In this document: piece after piece, positions 42,144-50,624 of the stretch
Layout: each line of letters begins with the position of its first letter
Position numbering within the stretch: the first letter of the stretch is position 1
Source of the DNA: Gemmatimonadota bacterium
GTDB taxonomy: Bacteria; Gemmatimonadota; Gemmatimonadetes; Longimicrobiales; Gaopeijiaceae
Length of the DNA: 64,000 bases
Direction: 5' to 3'
Assembly: GCA_026706635.1 (NCBI GenBank)
Contig: JAPOYJ010000070.1
Coordinates: 34,519 to 98,518 of the forward strand
Position numbers and translations under genes: made by a program
Notes under the pieces: generated by a model
Databases searched by the model: none
Seen by the model: only the letters and a program-made list of their open reading frames with translations
Told to the model about the DNA's origin: nothing

Positions 42144-42750
42144 CCTACCGAAGGATGTCGTCCAAGCGCTCGAGCGAGCGGGAGCTGCTGCTGAAGCTGC
42201 GGTGACGATGGTGGAGCGCTATCCCGACAGGTATCGGGTGCCGATTCTGGAGTCGCTGCTCCGGGCCGCAGGCAGCGCCGGATCGGCGACGCGCAAGCTG
42301 GCAGTCACACGAGATTCGAGTGACAGCGCAGAAGCGGTCGTCGAAGATGGGGGAGAGAGTCCGGCTGACGGGCTAACTGCGGCCGCTGCAGCTGCCAGCG
42401 TCGATCCCGCGCACCTTGAACGGGCGGTACACCTTGGCGATGACGGCTCCTTGAAGTTGCTCATTCGCGTCGATGGTCGCTCGAAAGCAGCAAGGGCGAC
42501 TCGGGCTGCGGCCATGTACTGCTACATCAAGGAGCACTGCCACGACCAGCGGGACGTAGGGATCGAGGAGCTACGGCGAGTCTGTGAGGAACAGGAGGCA
42601 TATGACGCGCCGAACTTCGCTCGGAGCCTGCGGGACAGCCCGTGGCTCTTCGTAATCGGCAATCCCCGAAGCAAGAAGAGGATGTATCGGCTCTCGTCGG
42701 CGGGTGAGGAACAAGCCAAGACCATCCTGCAGGAGTTGCTTGATGCGTAG
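42136..42750 (+). CDS. Cassette gene 2: unknown, paralogue of gene 3
   Basis: The 204-residue protein has a helical N terminus (DVVQALERAGAAAEAAV, YRVPILESLLRAAGS), an Ala-rich low-complexity middle and a conserved C-terminal half (MYCYIKEHCHDQRDVGIEEL, then RSLRDSPWLFVIG and KKRMYRLSSAGEEQA). The C-terminal half aligns with the same part of gene 3. The layout (helix bundle, then winged-helix-like end) fits a DNA- or RNA-binding protein. It overlaps gene 1 by eight bases. No family is known to me. Confidence 0.75.
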   Translation: MADLPKDVVQALERAGAAAEAAVTMVERYPDRYRVPILESLLRAAGSAGSATRKLAVTRDSSDSAEAVVEDGGESPADGLTAAAAAASVDPAHLERAVHLGDDGSLKLLIRVDGRSKAARATRAAAMYCYIKEHCHDQRDVGIEELRRVCEEQEAYDAPNFARSLRDSPWLFVIGNPRSKKRMYRLSSAGEEQAKTILQELLDA

Positions 42751-42860
42751 CCAGAAATTCGACAGGGCGGCAACTGGAGGCCTGCAAGAACACCACACAC
42801 GACGGTCCAACTGGAACGCGCCCTACGTCGGCGCTATCCACCAATGGGAGGCGGTATAGG

Positions 42861-43445
42861 GTGAACGATGACTTGACAGGTCAGAACCGATTTGAAGGGT
42901 GGCAGGACGCTGTCGCCGACGCCGTCGCCTTCGCAGAGCTGTTTCCGCGGGAGGTCCGTTCGGGCATCGTACAGGCGCTCCTGAGTTCCGAGTCTCCTGG
43001 GGCGGGTGCGAGCCCAAAGGAATCCGGTCTTGGAGCGGACAGAGGGCCATCCTTCCAGGAGCCAAGCGGCATCGCTGCGGTGGCCCAAGACGCAAGTGTG
43101 GAAGCGACGACCCTCGGGCGGTTCATCCAGGTTTCTGAAGACGGCACAGTCACTATCCGGGCCCGTCGTCTGGGGACTTCTCGCGCGGACACCCAGAACG
43201 TCTGCAGTACCCTCCTGGCCTACGTCCGGGAGAAGGCGCTGGGTGAACCCGAGACCGAGAGCGCGCTGATTCACACGATTTGCAACGAGCACGGGTGCCT
43301 CGACCGGAACCTCGCTGCGAACCTCAGAAAACGAGGATGGCTCCTTGAGCACGGCGTGAAGCGCGGGAACAAGTCCTACCGCCTATCGCCCGCAGGAGAG
43401 CAAGCCGCGCGAGATCAGATCGCCTCACTGTGCGGCAGCGACTGA
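42861..43445 (+). CDS. Cassette gene 3: unknown, paralogue of gene 2
   Basis: The 194-residue protein begins at GTG 42861 (MNDDLTGQNRFEGWQDAV, then FPREVRSGIVQALLSS). Its C-terminal half, TLLAYVREKALGEPETESAL, then LRKRGWLLEHGVKRGNKSYR and LSPAGEQAARDQI, parallels gene 2 residue by residue in spacing. The two probably arose by tandem duplication and may form a heteromer. The gap of 110 bases between genes 2 and 3 has no gene. Confidence 0.74.
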   Translation: MNDDLTGQNRFEGWQDAVADAVAFAELFPREVRSGIVQALLSSESPGAGASPKESGLGADRGPSFQEPSGIAAVAQDASVEATTLGRFIQVSEDGTVTIRARRLGTSRADTQNVCSTLLAYVREKALGEPETESALIHTICNEHGCLDRNLAANLRKRGWLLEHGVKRGNKSYRLSPAGEQAARDQIASLCGSD

Positions 43446-43473
43446 GGCTGTTCACGGTGCCGGGAGACACATC

Positions 43474-44244
43474 GTGAGCGCCTCAGGTTTGGACCGATCG
43501 GCTATCCTCGGAGCCCTACCGTCTGGGCTTAGGGATCCGCTAGTGCGAGAGTTCAACAAGATCCTCCGGAACTTCAGGGAGCGGCGTTGGGAGCCAGCGG
43601 AGCTGAACGGTGGCAAGCTCTGCGAGATCGTGTACACGATCCTCTCCGGATACGTGGCTGGCTCGTTCCCAGAGTCTCCGTCAAAACCCCCAAACATGTA
43701 CCAAGCGTGCAAGGGCCTGGAGCAGGCGAGTGCAGCACCCCGGTCCATTCGGATCCAGATACCCCGGGTGCTGATCGCGCTCTACGAGATCCGGAACAAT
43801 CGCGGTGTTGGTCATGTGGGTGGTGATGTCGACCCAAACCAGCAGGATAGCGCCGTGGTCGTTGCCATGTCGCAGTGGATAATGGCGGAACTGGTGCGTG
43901 TGTTCCACGACGTCGACTTGGACACTGCGGCGGGCGCCGTTGAGACACTAGTTGAACGGGCAATCCCCCTGATCTGGGAGGTGAATGGGACTTTGCGTGT
44001 GTTGAATCCATCGCTCACCGCACGAGAGAAGTTGCTGGTGGTCCTCTACGGCGTTGGCCGAATGTCTGCCGCCGCACTGGCCAAGGCAATCGAATACCGG
44101 AACCCCTCGCAGTTCCGCTCCAAGGTGATCCGTAAAGCCCATGCTGACAAACTACTGGACTTCGATCCAAGCACCGACGAGGTGGTCCTGTCGCCTGTGG
44201 GCGCGTCTTACGTGGAGACAGAAATCAGCCTACAGGTAAGTTAA
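43474..44244 (+). CDS. Cassette gene 4: HEPN-like protein with R-x6-H motif
   Basis: The 256-residue protein has a helical N-terminal domain (LCEIVYTILSGYVAGSF, NMYQACKGLEQ) and the segment EIRNNRGVGHVGGDVDP (about 105-121). Arg107 and His114 give an R-x6-H pattern like the catalytic motif of HEPN ribonucleases. The C-terminal half has a winged-helix-like end (KLLVVLYGVGRMSAAALAKA, YRNPSQFRSKVIR). HEPN proteins cut RNA in toxin-antitoxin and abortive infection systems. The protein looks like a widespread uncharacterised family; the toxic role is an inference. It ends 20 bases before the convergent hsdS. Confidence 0.72.
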   Translation: MSASGLDRSAILGALPSGLRDPLVREFNKILRNFRERRWEPAELNGGKLCEIVYTILSGYVAGSFPESPSKPPNMYQACKGLEQASAAPRSIRIQIPRVLIALYEIRNNRGVGHVGGDVDPNQQDSAVVVAMSQWIMAELVRVFHDVDLDTAAGAVETLVERAIPLIWEVNGTLRVLNPSLTAREKLLVVLYGVGRMSAAALAKAIEYRNPSQFRSKVIRKAHADKLLDFDPSTDEVVLSPVGASYVETEISLQVS

Positions 44245-44264
44245 ACAACAGAGCTGGAGCGTCT

Positions 44265-45749
44265 TCACAGATTGTGACCCGAGCGGCGGGAGGCCGATAC
44301 CCGAATGCGCTCCAGGAGGGCGGAAGCGGGCTCGTCGGTGGGAGCCTGCGGGACCAGACGGCCCTCAAAGGCGCGCTCCAGAATGGAATGGCGCAGAGCT
44401 CGACTCTGTCGTCGCTTGGCCTTGATGGTATCTCCCAGATGCGCGGAGGATCGCTTCCGGCGGTCGACTTCCGTCACTATTCTACGCTGCTCAACGCTCG
44501 GCGGTACCGGTACGACTAGGCTGCCGATCTGTTTCTGCGAGATCGACGCCATCCCTACGACCTGCTGGGAGTGTCGGCCGAAGTAGGCCGGTGCCAAGAC
44601 GGCGAAGCAGTACGCCAAGAACCGTGTCTCATATCCCATTCCTACCGGCCTGAGGCGGATGTTCTTGCTCTCAAACACAATACTCCCTAGCCGATCTGGG
44701 ATGGCAGCAGCCTTGCCCACGAGTTCGCGACTGTTCACTCGGTTTATCAAGAGGTCACCACTCTTGAGTCCGTACCGATTCATCTCATCCTCGGAAAGCA
44801 CCATCCGCTTGAGATCTCGGAGCACCAACTCTCCGTTGACGATGTTGTACATCCTCAGACACGGAATGCCACTCGCGGAGTAGAACTTGGCTGGCTTATA
44901 GATGCCGTTAGCCATAGAGGCGGCTAGCTGCCCCACCGTTGCCCAGCACCACCCCTCCGGCAGCCCCGGCAACCCATCCGTATCCGGCTCCACCGGCTCC
45001 TTGTACTTGGACTTCCAGTCCTTCGGCGGCCTCTTGCCCTTCGCCTCGAACTTCGCGAGCTGTTCGGCCTCCCAGCGCTTCCGCCGTTCGACTAGAATTC
45101 GCTCAAGCAGTTCCTCACCGGTTTCCTCGGGCGGATTCTCCCTCCTCCATCGTTCGGTCAGCCTGCCTTCGACCGCCGCCTTCAGCACGGACGCGCGGTA
45201 TCGCTCCAGATTGGCCTCCGCACGCTTCAGGGCGGCGACGGCGTCGTCCAGTTTTGCGAACAGCGACTCGATCTTGGCGACGATGCGGCGTTGTTCGGGA
45301 AGGGGAGCGAGGGGGAACCGGATCGCCTTGATCACGGTCTGGCTGATATTCTGTTGGGTACCCCCCTTTCCGCGCCTGGTCAGAGTGCTTCGGATTCGTC
45401 GCAGATACCAGAATAAGTAACGTGACGGCACTGGCTCGGGGTGCGCGTGCGCGATAGCCTGATTGGTGGTCAGCGGGCGGCTCGCGATTCCGAGCTTCCC
45501 AATAGATCCGTACATGGCGAGTAGAACGGAGCCTTGGTCAACCCATTTCGCCGAACTGTTTTCTAGTCCGGCTAAGGAGATCGAGGATCGGGTTGTCTCG
45601 ACATGATCATCGTTCAGGTCGCCAATGACGGCCCAAGGTATGCCGCCGCCATAGTAGGCAGCCACGGACTTTCTTGGAGTTCCTCCGCTTCCCCAGTCAA
45701 AGCACTCGCCGAGCGTGGTCCAGACCCACCCCTCCGGCAGCCCCCTCAC
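44265..45749 (-). CDS. hsdS: Type I restriction-modification specificity subunit
   Basis: HsdS recognises the two-part DNA site and binds two HsdM and two HsdR subunits. The 494-residue protein has two target-recognition domains (LPEGWVWTTLGECF to FPLAPLPEQRRIVAKIESLF; LPEGWCWATVGQL to VPPSVEQRRIVTEVD), each followed by a conserved helix (KLDDAVAALKRAEANLERYR). The start is GTG 45749 overlapping the hsdR stop (GTGA). On the minus strand the order is hsdR, hsdS, inserted block, hsdM. The gene appears intact. Confidence 0.94.
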   Translation of the reverse strand: MRGLPEGWVWTTLGECFDWGSGGTPRKSVAAYYGGGIPWAVIGDLNDDHVETTRSSISLAGLENSSAKWVDQGSVLLAMYGSIGKLGIASRPLTTNQAIAHAHPEPVPSRYLFWYLRRIRSTLTRRGKGGTQQNISQTVIKAIRFPLAPLPEQRRIVAKIESLFAKLDDAVAALKRAEANLERYRASVLKAAVEGRLTERWRRENPPEETGEELLERILVERRKRWEAEQLAKFEAKGKRPPKDWKSKYKEPVEPDTDGLPGLPEGWCWATVGQLAASMANGIYKPAKFYSASGIPCLRMYNIVNGELVLRDLKRMVLSEDEMNRYGLKSGDLLINRVNSRELVGKAAAIPDRLGSIVFESKNIRLRPVGMGYETRFLAYCFAVLAPAYFGRHSQQVVGMASISQKQIGSLVVPVPPSVEQRRIVTEVDRRKRSSAHLGDTIKAKRRQSRALRHSILERAFEGRLVPQAPTDEPASALLERIRVSASRRSGHNL

Positions 45750-48544
45750 GCCGCCAACCTCTCATTCAACTCGGCCAGCACCACGTCGAGATCCTCGCCG
45801 AAGGCCCGGTACACCCCGCCCAGCCCGCCCCACTGGTTGAACGGCACGTCCTCGAAGTCCTCCCGCTCGATCGCCAGGCTCGACGCGATGTGATCCTTGA
45901 TCGCATCCAGCCACCGCCGCTGCTCGGTCGTGAACTCGATCCCCCCGCGCGCCTTCTCTTCCAACCACTCCCTGTAGCGCGCGTCCACCTGGTCGGCCAC
46001 CGGAACAAGCGTTTCGTCCGGTCGGAGCGCGTGCTTCACGATCGCCACGAGATCGACCAGCGCCCCACCGCCCCGGCCCTTCACACGCTCCGGCTCCAGC
46101 GCCTCGTATAGCCGCCACAGCCCATCTTCCGGCTTGTGCAGCGCCACGGGCGGATTCCGTAGCGCGTCCCGAAGCTCCTTGACGTGACGGTACCGGAGCC
46201 CCGCGCGGTAAGGTCGGCTGTAGAGGATCTGGAGCGCCTCGATGCGGTCGCGGTTGTCTTCGAGGAATCTCTGGAAGTCGTCCAGCTTGGACCGCGCACT
46301 CTCCACCGCCGCCTCGCTGTGCCCGAAGTCGAGCAGCACGTCCAGGGCGGCCTCGTCGATGATCTGGTAGACGCTCTGCGCGACCTCCACGATCACCCGC
46401 CTGAGGTCCGGCCGGGTGAACGGCTTGAGCGCCTGCGCCATGCGTTCGCGTTCGACCGTGTCCAGCTGCTCTGGAGTCGGATCCTCGTCCTCGTCCAAGG
46501 CGTGCTTCTCCACCGCCGCCTCGTGCGTCAGCTGGGGGTCGAAGCTCTCCAGGAGCTGGCCGGTAAGCCCCGCCAGACTCTCTCCGCCCGCCTCCTTCGC
46601 GATCCGTGCCGCCTGCGTCTCGTCCACCTGCCGTCCGAGCCGCGCCAGCCGCGAGGCCAGACTCGACACCAGGTCCGCGTGCACCATCCCCATCGCCGCC
46701 ATCTGAAGCAGCTTCTTCGTGCTGACCGACGGCTTGCGCTCCAGCGGTGGCGACACCGTCTTGTCGCGCTCGCACACCCCGACGGCATCGACGATCACGA
46801 AGTGCGTCTTGTCCTCCGCGTCCGGAGTGACGCTCTTCAGGTCGTCGCGGCCGATAACCCGCACGCCGCGGCCCTTCATCTGCTCGAAGTAGCCCGCCGA
46901 GTTGACGTTGCGCATGAACAGGAGGCATTCGAGCGGCTTCACGTCGGTGCCGGTCGCGATCATATCGACGGTGACGGCGATGCGCGGATTGTACGAGTTG
47001 CGGAAGCTGCTCAGCAGATCCTCGGGCGAGGCGCCGGTCGTCTGCGATGTGATCTTCTGGCAGAATTCGTTGCCCTTGCCGAACTCCTCCTTGATGATCT
47101 TCACGATGTCGTCGGCGTGGCTGTCCGTCTTGGCGAAGACGAGCGTCTTCGGGACCTTGGTGCGGCCAGGGAAGATCTCCGTGAAGAGGCGGTCCCGGAA
47201 GGTGCGCACGACGAGCCGGATCTGGTCCGGGGCGACCACGTCGCGGTCGAGCCGGGTCGCGGAATAGGTGAGGTCGTCCTCCAGCTCGGCCAGCGTCTTC
47301 TTGCGGGTGCGCCGGTCGCGCCTCGGCACGTAGCGTCCCGCCTGCACGCTTCCGCCCTCCTCCGAGATCTTCGTCCTGATGCGATAGATGTCGTAGCCGA
47401 CGTTGACCCCGTCCGCCACGGCCCTCGTGTGCGAGTAGTCCTGTACGACGTTGTTGTTGAAGAAGCCGATGGTGTGGGGACTCGGGGTCGCGGTCAGCCC
47501 GATCAGGAAGGCGTCGAAGTACTCGATCACCTGCCGCCAGACGTTGTAGATCGAGCGGTGGCACTCGTCGATCACGATGAAGTCGAAGGTCTCCACCGGG
47601 ATGTCGGGAGTGTATTCCACCGGGACGGGCTCGCTGCCGGGCGGGCGTCCCGACTCGAAGAGCGACTCTTCCTCGTTGACGGGGTCGTACTCGGGATCGC
47701 CCTTCAGCATCGAGTAGAGGCGCTGGATCGTCGTGATGACCACCTTGCCGGCCGGTTCGATGGCGTTGCCACGCAGGCGCTGGACCGGGAACTCGTCGGC
47801 GAAGGTGTAGGGGGACGCGGGGTCTCGGAACTGCTGGAACTCGTTCAGCGTCTGGCGCCCGAGGTTGTTGCGGTCGACCAGGAAGAGGATGCGCCTGGCC
47901 CCGGCGTGCTTGATCAGCCGGTGGCAGGCCGACACCGCCATGAAGGTCTTGCCGCTGCCGGTGGCCATCTGGACAAGCGCGCGGGGGCGGCCGTGGGCGA
48001 GAGACTGCTCGAGGTTGCGGATGGCCTCGTGCTGGACGGGCCAGAGCTTCCCTTGCGCGAGTCCGGGCATCTTCCAGAGTGTCTGACGGAGCTGCAGCCT
48101 TCCCAGATCCTGCTGCCGCAGCAGCTCCTCGGGCCGGTGGAATGCGAAGATCTCCCGGCTTCGCGGGTCGGGGTCGAGGCCGTTGGTGAACTGCGTGATC
48201 TCGCCAGTGGACTCGTAGGCGAAGGGAAGGGGGCGGTAGCGCGCGGGTACCCGCTCGTCGAGCCCCTCGGTGTAGCGTTTCGACTGGATGACGACCCCTT
48301 CCAGCGTATGCCCCGCAGGCTTCGCCTCGATCACCCCGATGGCCCATCCGTCGGTATAGAGCAGGTAGTCCGCAGACCCGGACTTGGTCTCCGTGCCTTC
48401 CTTCCACTTCAGCGGGAATTCCCGCACGGCCACCCCGAGCCCCGCATGGATGTTCATGGAGGCGAAGTCCTGAACGACCCAGCCGCAGGCCTCGAGCTGT
48501 GCGTCGATCTTCTCGCGGGCGCGCTGTTCGGGGGTCAGGGGCAC
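45746..48544 (-). CDS. hsdR: Type I restriction-modification R subunit
   Basis: HsdR is the DNA-translocating nuclease subunit. The 932-residue protein has an N-terminal PD-(D/E)XK domain (SADYLLYTDGWAIGVIEAKP), Walker A QMATGSGKTFMAV, DEAD-like FIVIDECHRSIYN, helicase motif III region (GLTATPSPHTIGFF), a second RecA-like lobe (AVTVDMIATGTDVKPLECL, MKGRGVRVIG) and a helical C terminus. All catalytic residues are present. With hsdM broken at codon 379, restriction by this complex may be off or altered, which would avoid self-cleavage only if HsdR also cannot assemble. Confidence 0.95.
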   Translation of the reverse strand: MPLTPEQRAREKIDAQLEACGWVVQDFASMNIHAGLGVAVREFPLKWKEGTETKSGSADYLLYTDGWAIGVIEAKPAGHTLEGVVIQSKRYTEGLDERVPARYRPLPFAYESTGEITQFTNGLDPDPRSREIFAFHRPEELLRQQDLGRLQLRQTLWKMPGLAQGKLWPVQHEAIRNLEQSLAHGRPRALVQMATGSGKTFMAVSACHRLIKHAGARRILFLVDRNNLGRQTLNEFQQFRDPASPYTFADEFPVQRLRGNAIEPAGKVVITTIQRLYSMLKGDPEYDPVNEEESLFESGRPPGSEPVPVEYTPDIPVETFDFIVIDECHRSIYNVWRQVIEYFDAFLIGLTATPSPHTIGFFNNNVVQDYSHTRAVADGVNVGYDIYRIRTKISEEGGSVQAGRYVPRRDRRTRKKTLAELEDDLTYSATRLDRDVVAPDQIRLVVRTFRDRLFTEIFPGRTKVPKTLVFAKTDSHADDIVKIIKEEFGKGNEFCQKITSQTTGASPEDLLSSFRNSYNPRIAVTVDMIATGTDVKPLECLLFMRNVNSAGYFEQMKGRGVRVIGRDDLKSVTPDAEDKTHFVIVDAVGVCERDKTVSPPLERKPSVSTKKLLQMAAMGMVHADLVSSLASRLARLGRQVDETQAARIAKEAGGESLAGLTGQLLESFDPQLTHEAAVEKHALDEDEDPTPEQLDTVERERMAQALKPFTRPDLRRVIVEVAQSVYQIIDEAALDVLLDFGHSEAAVESARSKLDDFQRFLEDNRDRIEALQILYSRPYRAGLRYRHVKELRDALRNPPVALHKPEDGLWRLYEALEPERVKGRGGGALVDLVAIVKHALRPDETLVPVADQVDARYREWLEEKARGGIEFTTEQRRWLDAIKDHIASSLAIEREDFEDVPFNQWGGLGGVYRAFGEDLDVVLAELNERLAA

Positions 48545-49090
48545 GGTCGAGTCTTAGGTGTTGGGGACGCGGGCCTTCCGGGAAGCGGATCCCCGGTCAC
48601 GTCCGGCAGGTTGGTGTTCACGTATTCCCCTATGAGGGAGGTTCTCCGACGGGATAACCTACCCGAGGGCGGCGGCTGGTCTCAACTATAGACAGCGTTC
48701 CTTCCACATCCGCCGCAATCCCCGGCGCAGGAGCGAGCATGGTCAGTCACCCCACGGACACATGGTCAGTCAACATGGTCAGTGACCAAGTTGGCCGGTG
48801 CGTACGGAGCACCGTGGGCCACCGTGCGCCCCCCCGGGTGTCGCTTGGGGGATCGGGGTCGGACGAAGTCGCCAGCCGCGATGTCTGTCGCGCCGCGGGC
48901 ACGCTTCGGTTTGAGCAGGCGGTGACCGGATTCGCGGAATCCCGGCGGTCGTGGTGAGCAGGCGCTGACGGCAGGCACACGCGTCTGGTCCTCTGCTGTC
49001 CCCGACCACCCATCTTGCGCACCGAGGCAACCACCGTAGCTTCCCTGTGTGTCCCTATTGTAAAGTGACCTGTAAACCCAAGGAGCGAAA
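48545..49090. other. Gap with palindromic repeats and an AT-rich core
   Basis: This 546-base gap between hsdR and the TIGR04255 gene has no convincing gene. It contains palindromic cluster f (48738-48792) and, at 49057-49078, an ATTGTAAAGT...TGTAAACC sequence like the core of the dispersed element, directly in front of the next gene. Short open frames on both strands lack motifs. Confidence 0.55.
48738..48792. repeat. Palindromic TGGTCAGTGACCA-family repeats, cluster f
   Basis: CATGGTCAGTCACC, ACATGGTCAGTCAACATGG and TGGTCAGTGACCAAGTTGG follow one another upstream of hsdR. The last contains the TGGTCAGTGACCA palindrome and continues AAGT as in clusters b, c and e. Confidence 0.78.
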
Positions 49091-49906
49091 GTGCAGCGAA
49101 GGTGCCGATACGAGCCCCTCTCCGCGCAGCCGTTGGTGCTGGTCCTCTGCCAGATCCGATTCAGCCCGGTCCGCCAGATGGCGCGCTACATTCCCGCGAT
49201 CCAGGACGCGTTCCGGCGGACCGGCTTCCCGATCGAGCGGGCCGAAAAGGTCCACCAGGTCACCTTCGGACCCGGAGTCGCCGCGCCTGTCCAGACGGTC
49301 GAGAAGCAGCGCTGGGAGTACCGCAACCGGGAAGAGACGTGGAGCATCCTGGTGACGGAGGACAACGTGATCCTGCAGACGACGGCATACACCCGGTTCG
49401 AGCAATTCGCCGAGCGGTTGCGACTGGCCGTCGACACGGTGCTGGCCGAGTCCGAGCACGACGGATTCGGTGTGGTGCACAGGATCGGCTTGCGGTACGT
49501 CGACATGGTGCGCCCACGTGCCGGCAAGGGCTTTCGATTCTACCTGCGGCGGGGTCTCCACGGAGTCCCGGACGAGGTCTTTCAACCTGGACCGCACCTC
49601 CTGCACGTCGAGAGCCGAGGCCGGACGATGGTGGGCGATCACCCCGGGACCATGATCGTACGCGTCGTTCAGAACGACCAGGGCCATTCGCTCCCTCCCG
49701 ATCTCGTGGCCGCTGCGCCGAAGTACGCGCCCAGGGCGGGGCCGGGCGAGCTCGTCACGATGATCGACATGGACCACTACGTCGAGGGGACATTCGATCC
49801 TGATTCGGAGTGGGTTGTGGCCAGGAGCTACGAGTTGCACGATCACATCGTCGAGACGTTCCACGACCATGTGGTCACCAAGGAGGCGGTTGAGGAATGG
49901 AAATGA
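49091..49906 (+). CDS. TIGR04255-family protein
   Basis: The 271-residue protein begins PLSAQPLVLVLCQIRFSPV and has the family pattern: RYIPAIQDAFRRTGFPI, the middle LVTEDNVILQTTAYTRFEQF and GFGVVHRIGLRYVDMVRP, and the end LHDHIVETFHDHVVTKEAVEEW. TIGR04255 proteins are sporadic, found in islands and often paired with an HTH protein; a structural or immune role is suspected but not proven. GTG 49091 follows AAGGAGCG. It overlaps the HTH gene by ten bases. Confidence 0.85.
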   Translation: MQRRCRYEPLSAQPLVLVLCQIRFSPVRQMARYIPAIQDAFRRTGFPIERAEKVHQVTFGPGVAAPVQTVEKQRWEYRNREETWSILVTEDNVILQTTAYTRFEQFAERLRLAVDTVLAESEHDGFGVVHRIGLRYVDMVRPRAGKGFRFYLRRGLHGVPDEVFQPGPHLLHVESRGRTMVGDHPGTMIVRVVQNDQGHSLPPDLVAAAPKYAPRAGPGELVTMIDMDHYVEGTFDPDSEWVVARSYELHDHIVETFHDHVVTKEAVEEWK

Positions 49907-50622
49907 CCACGGGTCTCGTGGGAATCGACGACGCCCGGACGACCGCCCCGGCGGCTCGCGGCGGGCATGGTGACGCACTGCGCGGGAGCGGGACCCAGGG
50001 GTCCATGGTCTGGTACTGGGACGCCTCGGGTGGGTTCATCCCCGAGACGCCCGACACCTGGAACCCGCAGGTGGCGTTCCTGGTCTTCCAGAGGATCACG
50101 TCCAGCCCGCGGATCGAACGCCGTGACACGGGCCGGTCCGCAGTCCGCTCCCATCACCCCTCGGCGCTACCGATCGCCGACCAGGTCCGGGAATTGCGGA
50201 CGGCGCTCTCGGTCAACAAGTCCGAACTCGCTCGGGTGCTGCGGGTCTCCCGTCCCACGCTCTACGACTGGCTTGACGGCGGCGAGCCGAACGACCACAA
50301 CGTCTCAAGGATCGGGGCGCTGCTGCGGCTCCTCCGGGAATCACGGGTTTCTTCGGCCAACCCGCTCTTCCCGCGATTCGTCAGGTCTCCGCCGCAGTCC
50401 GGTGGCCGCGCTCTTCTCGATTTCCTAGTCGAGGAGGACATCGACCAAGCCAGCCTGCGGAGCGCGATTCGAAGGGCGAAGGCGTTGGGCGATTCCATTC
50501 GCTCCCGAAGCGAAGAGCGTGAAGCCCGGCTACGGGCAGCCGGTTTCGAGGAACCGGACGCGGAGCGGCGGAAGGACAATCTCGCGACGAATGTGGCGCT
50601 CATGGAGTGGCCACGGGACTAG
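49897..50622 (+). CDS. HTH DNA-binding protein paired with TIGR04255
   Basis: The 241-residue protein has a disordered N terminus and an XRE-like helix-turn-helix (LPIADQVRELRTALSVNKSE, LARVLRVSRPTLYDWL; about residues 93-130), then a helical C terminus (ALLDFLVEEDIDQASLRSAI). It is likely the regulator of the triad. It overlaps the TIGR04255 gene by ten bases and is two bases from the next ATG. Confidence 0.8.
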   Translation: MEMTTGLVGIDDARTTAPAARGGHGDALRGSGTQGSMVWYWDASGGFIPETPDTWNPQVAFLVFQRITSSPRIERRDTGRSAVRSHHPSALPIADQVRELRTALSVNKSELARVLRVSRPTLYDWLDGGEPNDHNVSRIGALLRLLRESRVSSANPLFPRFVRSPPQSGGRALLDFLVEEDIDQASLRSAIRRAKALGDSIRSRSEEREARLRAAGFEEPDAERRKDNLATNVALMEWPRD

Positions 50623-50624
50623 CG

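Noticed and set aside
46184..48691. An 835-codon open frame on the + strand opposite hsdR
   Set aside because: It mirrors the GC-rich codons of hsdR, has no family motif and shows the composition expected of an antisense shadow.
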